A DNA stretch of 64,000 nt from assembly GCA_026874595.1 (NCBI GenBank), contig CM049309.1, positions 35,001 through 99,000 of the forward strand, written 5' to 3'. Under the pieces are notes generated by a model. That model had not been told where the DNA came from, made no database searches, and saw only the letters and a list, made by a program, of their open reading frames with translations. Shown here in pieces: positions 22,301 to 34,872 of this stretch (positions are counted from its first letter, which is position 1; every line of letters begins with the position of its first letter). A program made the position numbers and the translations under genes. Source of the DNA: Sipunculus nudus. Lineage: Eukaryota > Annelida > Sipuncula > Golfingiida > Sipunculidae.

Positions 22301-22384
22301 CAAATACTGAGAAAATCCCTTATTGCCTGGAGTAGGACCAAAAGTACTATCATTTTTCAGCATTTCCACCGATATATTGAACGG

Positions 22385-22590
22385 TTCACCTTAGTCAGAT
22401 TCAAATAGCCTAAGTTGATCAAATTAGGATTCAACATAAGCTTAAGTTTATCAACCTACCCTAAGTTGTTCAACTTAAGATCCAACATAAGCTTAAGTTG
22501 ACATTCAACATAATAAGTTGACAAACTGAAGATTTCAATATAGGCTTAAGTTTATCAACTTAACTAACCCTAACCCTAACCTAAAGTACT
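22385..22590. repeat. AAGCTTAAG satellite plus short CCCTAA segment, copy 1
   Basis: Starts after GTTCACCTTAGTCAGATTC, runs through CATAAGCTTAAGTTTATCAA words and ends in TAACTAACCCTAACCCTAAC before the 168-bp array resumes with CTAAAGTACTTTAAATTTTC. Confidence 0.85.
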
Positions 22591-24304
22591 TTAAATTTTC
22601 AGCATTTCTACTTATATATTTAATGGTTCACAATTCAGACTAAATTAACTAATCAACATTTCCGACATTTTCAAAATAGCCGGATGACTTATCGGCATAA
22701 GCGACAATGTTCAATTACTTAGAAAATCCCTAATTGCCTGGAGTAGGACCAAAAGTACTATAATTTTTCAGCATTTCCACCTATATATTTAACGGTCCAC
22801 AATTCAGAATAAAATAACTTATTGACACTACCGACATTTTCAAAAAAGCCGGATGACTTATCGGCATAAGTGACAATGTTCAAATACTGAGAAAATCCCT
22901 CATTGTCTGGAGCAGGACCAAAAGTACTATAATTTTTCAGCATTTCCACTTATATATTTAACGGTTCACAATTCAGACTAAATTAACTTATCGACACTAC
23001 CGACATTTTCAAAATAGCCGAAAAACTTATCGGCAACACCGACAATGTTCAAATACTGAGAAAATCCCTTATTCCCTGCACTAGGACCAAAAGTACTAAA
23101 ATTTTTCAATATCTACACATATATTTAACGGTTCATATTTCAGACTAAAATTACTTATCGACACTACCGACATTTTCAAAATAGCCCGATGACTTATCGG
23201 CAAAAGCGACAATGTTCCAATACTGATAAAATCCCTTATTGCCTGGAGCAGGACCAAAAGTACTATCATTTTTCAGCATTTCCACTTATATGTTTAACGG
23301 TTTACTATTAAGGCTAAATTAACTTATCGACACTACCGACATTTTCAAAAAAGCCGAAAAACTTATCTTCAACACCGACAATGTTCAAATACTGAGAAAA
23401 TCCCTTATTGCTTGGAGTAGGACTAACAGTACTAAAATTTTTCATCATTTCCACATATATTTAACGGTTCACATTTCAGACTAAAATACTTATTGACACT
23501 ACCGACATTTTCAAAAATGCCGGATGACTTATCGCCATAAGCGAAAATGTTCAAATACTGAGAAAATCCCTTATTGCCTGGAGTAGGACTAAAAGTACTA
23601 AAATTTTTCATCATTTCCACATATGTTTAACGGTTCACCATTAAGACTAAATTAAGTTATCGACACTACCGACATTTTCAAAAAATCCGAATAACTTATC
23701 GGCAACACCGACAATGTTCAAATACTGAGAAAATCCCTTATTCCCTGCACTAGGACCAAAAGTACTAAAATTTTTCAATATCTACACATATATTTAACGG
23801 TTCATATTTCAGACTAAAATTACTTATCGACACTACCGACATTTTCAAAATAGCCTGATGACTTATCGGCAAAAGCGACAATGTTCCAATACTGATAAAA
23901 TCCCTTATTGCCTGGAGCAGGACCAAAAGTACTATCATTTTTCAGCATTTTCAATTATATGTTTAGCGGTTTACTATTAAGGCTAAATTAACTTATCGAC
24001 ACTACCAACTTTTTCAAAAAATCCGAATAACTTATCGGCAACACCGACAATGTTCAAATACTGAGAAAATCCCTTATTGCCTGCACTAGGACCAAAAGTA
24101 CTAAAATTTTTCAGCATCTCCACATATATTTAACGGTTCATATTTCAGACTAAAATTACTTATCGACACTACTGACATTTTCAAAATAGCCCGATGACTT
24201 ATCCGCATAAGCGAAAATGTTCAAATACTGAGAAAATCCCTTATTGCCTGGAGTAGGACCAAAAGTACTATCATTTTTCAGCATTTCCACCGATATATTG
24301 AACG

Positions 24305-24510
24305 GTTCACCTTAGTCAGATTCAAATAGCCTAAGTTGATCAAATTAGGATTCAACATAAGCTTAAGTTTATCAACCCACCCTAAGTTGTTCAACTTAAG
24401 ATCCAACATAAGCTTAAGTTGACATTCAACATAATAAGTTGACAAACTGAAGATTTCAATATAAGCTTAAGTTTATCAACTTAACTAACCCTAACCCTAA
24501 CCTAAAGTAC
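24305..24510. repeat. AAGCTTAAG satellite plus short CCCTAA segment, copy 2
   Basis: Nearly identical to the segment about 1.92 kb to the left, including both junctions. Confidence 0.85.
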
Positions 24511-27345
24511 TTTAAATTTTCAGCATTTCTACTTATATCATTAATTGTTCACAATTCAGACTAAATTAACTAATCAACATTTCCGACATTTTCAAAATAG
24601 CCGGATGACTTATCGGCATAAGCGACAATGTTCAATTACTTAGAAAATCCCTAATTGCCTGGAGTAGGACCAAAAGTACTATAATTTTTCAGCATTTCCA
24701 CTTATATTTTTAACGGTCCACAATTCAGACTAAAATAACTTACTGACACTACCGACATTTTTAAAAAAGCCGGATGACTTACTGGCATAAGCGACAATGT
24801 TCAAATACTGAGAAATTCCCTCATTGTCTGGAGTAGGATCAAAAGTACTATAAGTTTTCAGCATTTCCACTTATATGTTTAAGGGTTCACCATTAAGACT
24901 AAATTAAGTTATCGACACTACCGACATTTTCAAAAAATCCGAATAACTTATCGGCAACACCGACAATGTTCAAATACTGAGAAAATCCCTTATTCCCTGC
25001 ACTAGGACCAAAAGTACTAAAATTTTTCAGCATCTCCACATATATTTAACGGTTCATATTTCAGACTAAAATTACTTATCGACACTACCGACATTTTCAA
25101 AATAGCCGGATGACTTATCGGCAAAAGCGACAATGTTCTAATACTGATAAAATCCCATATTGCCTTGAGCAGGACCAAAAATACTATCATTTTTCAGCAT
25201 TTCCACTTATATGTTTAACGGTTTACTATTAAGGCTAAATTAACTTATCGACACAACCGACATTTTCAAAAAAGCCGAAAAACTTATCGGCAAAAGCGAC
25301 AATGTTCAAATACTGATAAAATTCCTTATTGCCTGGAGCAGGACCAAAAGTACTATGTTTTTCAGCATTTCCACTTATTTGTTTAACGGTTTACTATTCA
25401 GGCTAAATTAACTTATCAACACTACCGACATTTTCAAAAAAGCCGAAAAACTTATCGTCAACACCAACAATGTTCAAATACTGAGAAAATCCCTTATTGC
25501 CTGCACTAGGACCAAAAGTACTAAAATTTTTCATCATTTCCACATATATTTAACTGTTCACATTTCAGACTAAAATTACTTTTCGACACTACCGACATTT
25601 TCAAAAATGCCGGATGACTTATTGGCATAAGCGAAAATGTTAAAATACTGAGAAAATCCCTTATTGCCTGGAGTAGGACCAAAAGTACTTTAATTTTTAG
25701 CATTTCAATATGTGTATTTAATGGATCACATTTCAGACTAAAATAACTTATCGACACTACCGACATTTTCCAAATAGCCCGATGACTTATCGGCAAAAGC
25801 GACAATGTTCAAATACTGAGAAAATCCCTTATTGCCTGGAGTAGGACCAAAAGTACTATAATTTTTCAGCATTTCCATTTATATATTTAACGGTTCACAA
25901 TTCAGACTAAATTAACTTATCGACACTACCGACATTTTCAAAATAGCCGAATAACTTATCAGCAACACCGACAATGTTCAAATACTGAGAAAATCCCTTA
26001 TTGCCTGCACTAGGACTAAAAGTACTATATTTTTCAGCATCTCCACTTATATGTTTAACGGTTCACATTTCAGACTAAATTAACTTATGGACACTACCGA
26101 CATTTTCAAAAAAGCCGGATGACTTATCGGCATAAGCGACAATGTTCAAATACTGAGAAAATCCCTCATTGTCTGGAGCAGGACCAAAAGTACTATCATT
26201 TTTCAGCATTTCCACTTATATGTTTAACGGTTTACTTTTAAGGCTAAATTAACTTATCGTTACTACCGATATTTTCAAAAAAGCCGAAAAACTTATCGGC
26301 AACACGGACAATGTTCAAATACTGAGAAAATCCCTTATTGCCTGGAGTAGGACCAAAAGTACTAAAATTTTTCATCATTTCCACATATATTTAACGGTTC
26401 ACATTTCAGACCAAAATTACTTATCGACACTACCGATATTTTCAAAAAAGCCGGATGACTTATCGGCAAAAGCGAAAATGTTCAAATACTGAGAAAATCC
26501 CTTATTGCCTGGAGTAGGACCAAAAGTACTATAATTTTTCAGCATTTCCACTTATATATTTAACGGTTCACATTTCAGACTAAAATAACTTATCGACACT
26601 ACCGACATTTTCAAAATAGCCGGATGACTTATCAGCAAAAGCGACAATGTTCAAATACTGATAAAATCCCTTATTGCCTGGAGCAGGACCAAAAGTACTG
26701 TAATTTTTCAGCATTTCCACTTATATATTTAACGGTTCACAATTCACACTAAAATTAACTTATCGGCACTACCGACATTTTCAAAATAGCCGAATAACTT
26801 ATCAGCATAAGCGACAATGTTCAAATACTGAGAAAATCCCTTTTTGCCTGGATTAGGACCAAAAGTACTATAATTTTTCAGCATTTCCACATATATTTAA
26901 CGGTTCATATTTCAGACTAAAATTACTTATCGACACTACCGACATTTTCAAAAAAGCCGGATGACTTATTATCAGCATAAGCGACAATGTTCAAATAGTG
27001 AGGAGATCCCTCATTGTCTGGAGTAGGACCAAAAGTACTATCATTTTTCAGCATTTCCACGTATATATTTAACGGTTCACATTTCAGACTAAAATTACTT
27101 ATCGACACTACCGACATTTTCAAAATAGCCGGATGACTTATCGGCAAAAGCGACAATATTCAAATACTGAGAAAATCCCTTATTGCCTGCACTAGGACTA
27201 AAAGTACTATATTTTTCAGCATTTCCACTTATATATTTAACGGTTCACAATTCACACTAAATTAAATTATGGACACTACCGACATTTTTAAAAAAGCCTG
27301 ATGACTTATCGGCATAGCGACAATGTTCAAATACTGAGAAACATC

Positions 27346-28430
27346 TTCCGGACATGAGAATCTGATACTGAATGCAACTCTTTTAAGCATTTGTACAATA
27401 AGTACATTAACTTGTACCATAAAGTAAGTTTAGGAAGATAACACTGTATGTTAGGATTATAACATTCTATGTTTAGGACCATAACTTAATTTAGCACTAT
27501 AACAGTAATTAGCACTATAACGTAAATACAAGAGGATAATCATGTAAGTTTAGGACCATAACCTTTGTCCCACGCTCAGGCATGAGTTTTGACGTGTGAC
27601 AACAGGCGGGAAATCAGCACGTTGTCTTGGCGCGAAATGAAACATCATAAAGATCACATTACTATATTTCCAAGGATTCTAAACTTCTTGTCGGCAAAAG
27701 CGATTAGCAGAACACCTGCGTGATTATTAAGCAGCCCTGCCTTAGCTATGACATGGTTCATTAACAAACGAGATTACAAAATATTTATCCTCTAAAGCTT
27801 AATATAAGTGCGCTGTCAAGCAGCCTTCTCCGCCAGGGAGAGCCAGTGAGAGTGCAGCAAAGTGTTCTTACCGCGTTAACTTTTAACTTCGTCTTGTTCT
27901 TATATAACTTCTCTAAGCTGAAACACCTGCTGTCCTGTCCAGATTCCGCGCACCTGTGCCAGTTCTGAACACAGGTCTACAGGCTGTAATATCACACCGC
28001 GCAAGGTAATGCGGTCCAGTTTACATGTATCTTGAGTTAAAACTCTCAAACTCACTCTCTGTATCAATGCGCGACCAGCCCGCTACTTTTCCTGTCAATC
28101 ATGTGTCGGCAAATAGTCCCCGTTTACATAACATATAAAGCTATTAATCTTAATGTACTGAGTATTCTGAAATGCGACACACAATCAATATGAATTATAA
28201 TGTTAACAGCTTTATTTATCTCGGGTGTATGATGAACCAGAACTTATAAAACATGCCCAATGAGATAACGAAAAGCAGGCAGCGGTGCACTGTAGCAGCC
28301 ATGCAGGATAGTCCATTGCAAGACAGGGGTGGCGGCTCCAGTTAGCCTGCGCGATAATCGACAATAGAACACATAACTATTACATATAATACTGAAATTA
28401 ATATATTAATAAGAATTATGACCTAGGGCA
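27346..28430. other. Single-copy island inside the satellite; candidate promoter or first exon
   Basis: About 1.1 kb of non-repetitive, visibly less AT-rich, CpG-containing sequence between two satellite blocks. Its left 200 bp holds AGGACCATAAC words. E2F-like sites lie at 27605-27614 (GGCGGGAAAT) and 27627-27638 (TTGGCGCGAAAT). On the minus strand a good donor (GCG|GTAAGAAC) sits at 27872/27871, preceded by TATATAAG and by an AG after TTTC (GTGTTTCAG). The short open segment before the donor reads LEKLYKNKTKLKVNA. This could be the 5' end of the minus-strand gene to the left, but nothing links them directly. Confidence 0.35.
27605..27638. promoter_or_regulatory. Pair of E2F-like sites
   Basis: GGCGGGAAAT and TTGGCGCGAAAT lie 12 bp apart. 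Both match the known E2F/DP core (TTTSGCGC on one strand). Chance occurrence of one is common; two in 34 bp of otherwise AT-rich DNA is less so. Confidence 0.35.
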
Positions 28431-28539
28431 TAAGCGAAAATGTTCAAATACTGAGAAAATCCCTTATTGCCTGGAGTAGGACCAAAAGTACTAGTATTTT
28501 TCAGCATTTCCACCGATATATTGAACGGTTCATGCACCT

Positions 28540-28735
28540 TAGTCAGATTCAAATAGCCTAAGTTGATCAAATTAGGATTCAACATAAGCTTAAGTTTATC
28601 AACCTACCCTAAGTTGTTCAACTTAAGGTCCAACATAAGCTTAAGTTGACATTCAACATAATAAGTTGACAAACTGAAGATTTCAATATAAGCTTAAGTT
28701 TATCAACTTAACTAACCCTAACCCTAACCTAAAGT
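28540..28735. repeat. AAGCTTAAG satellite plus short CCCTAA segment, copy 3
   Basis: Same insert and same junction words as the copies at 22.4 and 24.3 kb, with a few differences (GTTCATGCACC at the left edge). Confidence 0.85.
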
Positions 28736-29789
28736 ACTTTAAATTTTCAGCATTTCTACTTATATATTTAACGGTCCACAATTCAGACTAAACTAACTTA
28801 TTGACACTACCGACATTTTTAAAAAAGCCGGATGACTTATTGACATAAGCGACAATGTTCAAATACTGAGAAATTCCCTCATTGTCTGGAGTAGGATCAA
28901 AAGTACTATAAGTTTTCAGCATTTCCACTTATATGTTTAACGGTTCACCATTAAGACTAAGTTAAATTATCTACACTACCGACATTTTCAAAAAATCCAA
29001 ATAACTTATCGGCAACACCGACAATGTTCAAATACTGAGAAAATCCCTTATTGCCTGCACTAGGACTAAAAGTACTATATTTTTCAGCATTTCCACTTAT
29101 ATATTTAACGGTTCACATTTCAGACTAAAATAACTTATCGACACTACCGACATTTTCAAAAAATCCAAATAACTTATCGGCAACACCGACAATGTTCAAA
29201 TACTGAGAAAATCCCTTATTGCCTGCACTAGGACTAAAAGTACTATATTTTTCAGCATTTCCACTTATATATTTAACGGTTCACATTTCAGACTAAAATA
29301 ACTTATCGACACTACTGACATTTTCAAAATAGCCCGATGACTTATCGGCAAAAGCGACAATGTTCAAATACTGATAAAATCCCTTATTGCCTGGAGCAGG
29401 ACCAAAAGTACTATGTTTTCAACATTTCCACTTATATGTTTAATGTTTTACTATTAAGACTAAATTAAGTTATCGACACTACCGACATTTTCAAAAAATC
29501 CGAATAACTTATCGGCAACACCGACAATGTTCAAATACTGAGAAAATCCCTTATTGCCTGCACTAGACCAAAAGTACTAAAATTTTTCAGCATCTCGATA
29601 TATATTAAACGGTTCATATTTCAGACTAAAATTACTTATCGACACTACCGACATTTTCAAAATAGCCGGATGACTTATCGGCATGAGCGAAAATGTTCAA
29701 ATACTGAGAAAATCCCTTATTGCCTGGAGTAGGACTAAAAGTACTATCATTTTTCAGCATTTCCACCGATATATTGAACGGTTCACCTT

Positions 29790-29995
29790 AGTCAGATTCA
29801 AATAGCCTAAGTTGATCAAATTAGGATTCAACATAAGCTTAAGTTTATCAACCTACCCTAAGTTGTTCAACTTAAGATCCAACATAAGCTTAAGTTGACA
29901 TTCAACATAATAAGTTGACAAACTGAAGATTTCAATATAGGCTTAAGTTTATCAACTTAACTAACCCTAACCCTAACCTAAAGTACTTTAAATTT
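29790..29995. repeat. AAGCTTAAG satellite plus short CCCTAA segment, copy 4
   Basis: Fourth copy of the same insert, again followed by CTAAAGTACTTTAAATTTTC. Confidence 0.85.
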
Positions 29996-30890
29996 TCAGC
30001 ATTTCTACTTATATATTTAATGGTTCACAATTCAGACTAAATTAACTAATCGACATTTCCGACATTTTTAAAATAGCCGGATGACTTATTGGCATAAGGG
30101 ACAATGTTCAAATACTGAGAAAATCCCTAATTGCCTGGAGTAGGACCAAAAGTACTATAATTTTTCAGCATTTCCCCTTATATATTTAACGGTCCACAAT
30201 TCAGACTAAACTAACTTATTGACACTACCGACATTTTTAAAAAAGCCGGATGACTTATTGGCATAAGCGACAATCTTCAAATACTGAGAAAATCCCTTTT
30301 TCCCTGGAGTAGGACCAAAAGTACTATAATTTCTCAGCATTTCCACTTATATATTTAATGGTTCACAATTCAGACTAAATTAACTTATCGACACTTCCGA
30401 CATTTTCAAAATAGCAGAATAACTTATCGGCAAAAGCGACAATGTTCAAATACTGAGAAAATCCCTTATTGCCTGGACTAGGACGAAAAGTACTATGATA
30501 TATCTCAGCATTTCCATATGTATATTTAATGGATCACATATCAGACTAAAATAACTTATCGACACTACCAACATTTTCAAAACAGCCGAATAACTTATCG
30601 GCAACAACGACAATGTTCAAATACTCATAAAATCCCTTATTGCCTGGAGTAGGACAAGAATGTACTTTAGTTTTTCAGCATGTCCACATATATACATAAC
30701 GGTTCACATTTCAGACTAAAATGACTTATCAACACTGCCAACATTTTCAAAATAGCCGAATAACTACCAATATTTTCAAAATAGCCAGATGACTTATCGG
30801 CAAAAGCGACAATGTTCAAATACTGAGAAACTACGTTATTGCCTGGACTAGGACCAAAAGTTCTATAATTTTTCAGCATTTCCACTTATA

Positions 30891-31090
30891 ACATCAGCTA
30901 TGTTGAACAACATAAGTTTAAGTTGATAAACTTAAGACTTCAATATAAGCTATGTTGATAAACTTAAGCTTAAGCTGATCCTGTTAAAATAACTTATCGA
31001 CACTACCAACATTTCTTCTTTCTTCTCACTTTCTTCTCACTTTCTTCTCAGTTTTATCACTTTTCTCACTTTGTTCTCACTTTTCTTCTT
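30891..31090. repeat. AAGCTTAAG segment and pyrimidine-rich junction
   Basis: A short AAGCTTAAG-type stretch to about 30980, then TTTCTTCTCACTTTCTTCTC-like repeats (about 12 bp) leading into the 18-bp minisatellite. Confidence 0.7.
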
Positions 31091-32720
31091 TTTTAAGGTT
31101 AGGGTTGTTCATAGTAACGAGGTTTGACATAATAACGAGGCTGTTCACAATAACAAGGTTCGACATAGCAACAAAGTTGTTTAAAATAACAAGTTTGTTC
31201 AAAATGACAAGGTTGTTCATAATAACGGGGTTGTTCATAGTAACGAGGTTGTTCATAATAACAAGGTTGGACCTAATAACGAGGTTGTTCAAAGGAACGA
31301 AGAGAGACATAATAACGAGGTTGGACAAAATAAAAATGTGGGACATAAAAACGAGGTTGTTCATAATAGCAAGGTTGGACATATAAACGAGGTTGTTCAT
31401 AGTAACGAGGTGGGACATAATTACCAGGTTGTTCACAATAACAAGGTTAGACACAGCAACAAGGTTGTTTATAATATCAAGTTTGTTCATAATGACAAGG
31501 TTGTTCATGATAACGAGGTTGTTCATAATAACTACGCTGTTCACAATAACAAGGTTGGACATATAAACGAGGTTGTTGATATTAACGAAGTGGGACATAA
31601 TAACGAGGATGTTAATAAAAACGAGGTTGTTCATAATAACGAGGTGGGACATAATAAACAGGTTAGGGTTATTCAAACGAGGTTGAACAAAATAATAACG
31701 GGGTTGTTCATAATAACGAGGTTCTTCACAATATAGAGGTTGTTCCTACTAACGAGGTTGTCCATAATAACGAGGTTCTTCATAATATAGAGGTTGTTCC
31801 TACTAACGAGGTGGTTCATAATAACGACGTTGTTCATAATAGCAAGGTTGGCCATAATAATGAGGTTGTTCATAATAACGAAGTTGCCCATAGTAACGAG
31901 GTTGTTTATGAAAACAAGGTTGTTCATAATAACGAGGTTGTCCATAGTAACGAGGTTGTTCATAATATAGAGGTTGCTCCTAATAACGACGTTGTTCATA
32001 ATAACAAGGTTGTCCATAGTAACGAGGTTGTTCATAATATACAGGTTGTTCCTACTAACGAGGTGGTTCATAATTACGACGCTGTTCATAATACCAATGT
32101 TGGCCATAATCACGAGGTTGTTCATAGTAAGGAGGTGGGACATAATATACAAGTTGTTCATAAAACAAGGTTGCTCATAATAACGAGGTTGCCCATAGTA
32201 ACGAGGTTGTTTATGAAAACAAGGTTGTTCATAATAACGAGGTTGTCCATAGTAACGAGGTTGTTCATAATATAGAGGTTGTTCCTAATAACGAGGTTGC
32301 CCATAGTAACGAGGTTGTTTATGAAAACAAGATTGTTCATAATAACGAGGTCGTCCATAGTAACGAGGTTGTTCATAAAATAGAGGTTGTACCTACTAAC
32401 GAGGTGGTTCATAATAACGACGCTGTTCATAATATCAAGGTTGGCCATAATAACGAGGTTGTTCATAGTAAGGAGGTGGGACATAATATCCAAGTTGTTC
32501 ATAAAAAACAAGGTTGTTCATAATAACGAGGTTGTCCATAATAACGGCGTTGTTCATAATAACGACATTGTTCATTATGACGAAGTTGGACATTTTATCC
32601 AGGTTGCTCATAATCACAAGGTTGGTCATACTAACGAAGTTGTTCATAATAACGAGGTTGCCCATAGTAACGAGGTTGGCCTTAATAACGGGGTTCTTCA
32701 TAATAACGAACTTTTTAAAT
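31091..32720. repeat. 18-bp minisatellite
   Basis: About 90 tandem copies of AACGAGGTTGTTCATAAT with variants (GGTTGTCCATAGTAACGA, GAGGTGGGACATAATAAC). Because 18 is divisible by three and the unit has no stop in several frames, open stretches of 60-200 codons occur on both strands (hexapeptides like NNLVIM, ITRLFI, EVVHNN). Local higher-order copies exist: 31810-32110 is repeated at about 32280-32480. I read it as non-coding. Confidence 0.9.
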
Positions 32721-33039
32721 AGCCGAATGTTCAAATACTGAGAAAAGTTAAGTGATTTCATTGATTGGCCCATTTTATTCCATACATAATAACTTTAAGT
32801 TTAGGACCATAACACTATGTTTAGGACCATACTAGTGGCGTAAATTTGATAAAGAAGAGAATTGTTTCGGGGTTTTCCGCGGGACAAAGAAGGGCCAGGG
32901 TGCGGTTTCGACACTACTGGTGTATGCGAAATGGGTCTTTTGCCGCGGCTCAATCCTCTTTCTGAGCTTCGAGGGGAAATTGTGTGATTCCAGCCGACCT
33001 TAGTTTTTAAGATAATTTAATCATTTAATACACTGCAAA
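32721..33039. other. Spacer with AGGACCATAAC words
   Basis: A fragment of the 168-bp satellite (GTTCAAATACTGAGAAAAGT) at about 32728, two AGGACCATAAC words near 32795-32830, then unique sequence. Confidence 0.6.
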
Positions 33040-33745
33040 TGACCTTCTAGTCTGATTAAGACCCCCGATATGACACAGAGGCCCTTGTGTTTGGAATTTA
33101 TAGAAAGATCTCGACTAGACAAACCCGTAGCCAATAGCATTTGGCTCTACTCCTACAGCTTTAGAATCCAGCCTGCAATGAAATTCAAAATTTCCCCCCT
33201 ACTGCTGAAATCTCATTCTCCTGCACATTGCTTTTTTCAAACTATTTCCAAACTATTTGTCACAGCGACCCCATTCTGGTGCCAAAAGTTCAGGTTTACA
33301 CCACATATACACCAGGTACAGCCATTTTACCCTGCTCCCAAGAGAACAGATTTCTCAACCATCAAAGGTTGCAAAACAAAACAGTTTGTCATATGGACAC
33401 CGAAAATGACCTCCCAGCCTGATTCAGACACCCCATATCACACATAGGCCCTTGTAATTGGTATTTTAGGAAGCTCTCGACGAGACAAACCTGCAGCTAA
33501 AAGCATTTGGCTCTACTACTATTACTTTAGAATCCAGCCTGCAAAGAAATTCAAAATTTCACCCCTTCTGCTGAAATGTCATACTCCTGCACACTGCTTT
33601 TTTCAAACCATTTCCAAACTATTCGTCACAGCGACCCCATTCTGGCGCCAAAAGGTTGGGTTTACACCCAATATACAGCAAGTGCATCCGTTTTACCCTG
33701 CTCCCAACAGAACTGATTTCTCAACCATCAAAGTTATCAAACCAT
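33040..33745. repeat. Two-copy ~363-bp tandem duplication
   Basis: Copy 1 starts GACCTTCTAGTCTGATTAAG and copy 2 starts at about 33403 with GACCTCCCAGCCTGATTCAG. Both share GCATTTGGCTCTACT, GAATCCAGCCTGCAA, GCGACCCCATTCTGG and CTGATTTCTCAACCATCAAA-like words. They are moderately diverged. The open stretch in copy 1 is not conserved in copy 2, so I do not call a gene. Confidence 0.8.
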
Positions 33746-34872
33746 AACACTATGTTTAGGACCATACTATTGACTAGGGGGCGCCACGTCCTAGAGTAGA
33801 GCATATATAGACACGTACAGAATGGTTAGGGTTAGATCATGTTATTTATTAAGCTCAGAGACCAGGGGAACTCTGAGATCCTGGCAAATTCAGCCGAGGT
33901 GCCACGTTTTGTCCATGTTCAGAAAACTTTGTCATTTTTTAAGTTTCAACCTTTAAACTTAGGATATTTGTAAAAGTCAGTAAAACTTCTTTTTTTGTAA
34001 AAGAAAAAAATCAACCTCAACTTTTTTTTGGGAGAAAATTGAGTTTAAAAATTTAGGACCGAAATTACAAAATTCAACTTAAGGCTAACCGTGACTGATT
34101 TGAAGCGTTAAAAGACACAGTAAAAACACAGAAAACATAATTTATTTGGTTAACTGTCGTCTGTTATCCGTTTTTGTCACCGTCTGGAACGCAAAAATAG
34201 AAATTCAATATTCAAATAAAAAAAATAAACATTTTGAATTTTTAATTTTTAACTTTGAAATTTGCTCATAAATTATGCGAAAGGCATATTTCGTTTGTTT
34301 TCTTTTCCAAATACAATAGGTTGTCGATTACAGAACTAACCCTTGGGAAAAAATAGATTTTTCCAAGTTTATTCGAAAAGTTGTTAGCATAATTTGAAAT
34401 TTTAAGAAATTTTTATTTTTAGTGACTTTAAGTTCTTATCTTGACATGATATGAAAGTATTAACGTTTCTACTTGCTACAGTTCGGTAAAACAAACTCTA
34501 TTGCAGGTATTTTGAGTGTTTTTATACTTTTATTATCGTTTCCCTATTTTTTTACCGACTTTAAAGAATTGATGCTCCTTTTTAAGTATAGCCGCGATAA
34601 CCCTAGTTTGCTATAACCCTATAGGGTAACTTATGTTTAGGACCATAACACTAAGTTTAGAACCATAGTCAATAGATTATCATTTCAGACCTCAGATATA
34701 ACGGTTTTGTTCATTATAACCATTTTTTCGTTATAACGAGGTTTTTCATAATAACGAGGTTCTTCATAATAACGAGGTAAATTTGTAAAATCTGAAAGCA
34801 AACCTGGATTCAGGAAAATCCATGCAATGCCATTAAAACTAGGGTACTCATTGTAACTAGTGTGGTCATTGT
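33746..34872. other. AT-rich non-repetitive stretch
   Basis: No gene is seen. An A/T-rich tract occupies 33940-34600. AGGACCATAAC words occur near 34630-34665, and a scrap of the 18-bp minisatellite (TTCATAATAACGAGG, repeated) at about 34735-34775. Confidence 0.6.

Larger units (their letters stand above)
18955..27345. repeat. 168-bp satellite array, main block
   Basis: Roughly 45-50 tandem copies of a 165-169-bp monomer. Landmark words in order are ACTTATCGACACTACCGACA, AGCCGGATGACTTATCGGCA, GTTCAAATACTGAGAAAATC, GGAGTAGGACCAAAAGTACT, TTTTCAGCATTTCCACTTAT and TTTAACGGTTCACATTTCAG. The monomer holds an internal diverged duplication: ACTTATCGACACTACCGACATTT versus ACTTATCGGCATAAGCGACAATG, about 37 bp apart. 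Higher-order structure is present; the stretch at 20650-20860 recurs at 21322-21532 (672 bp, four monomers) and at 23412-23620. No gene lies in it. Confidence 0.93.
28431..30890. repeat. 168-bp satellite, second block
   Basis: About 12 monomers of the same satellite resume at GGCATAAGCGAAAATGTTC, with two AAGCTTAAG/CCCTAA inserts. Some monomers at the right end are degenerate, as expected at an array edge. Confidence 0.92.

Noticed and set aside
31077-32161. Long open frames (up to 199 codons) of the type NNLVIMSNLV on the minus strand, with overlapping plus-strand frames
   Set aside because: They are by-products of an 18-bp minisatellite open in several frames on both strands. There is no non-repetitive domain, splice or start context.
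33070-33447. 125-codon plus-strand frame as a gene
   Set aside because: It lies in one copy of a 363-bp tandem duplication, and the second copy does not preserve the frame.
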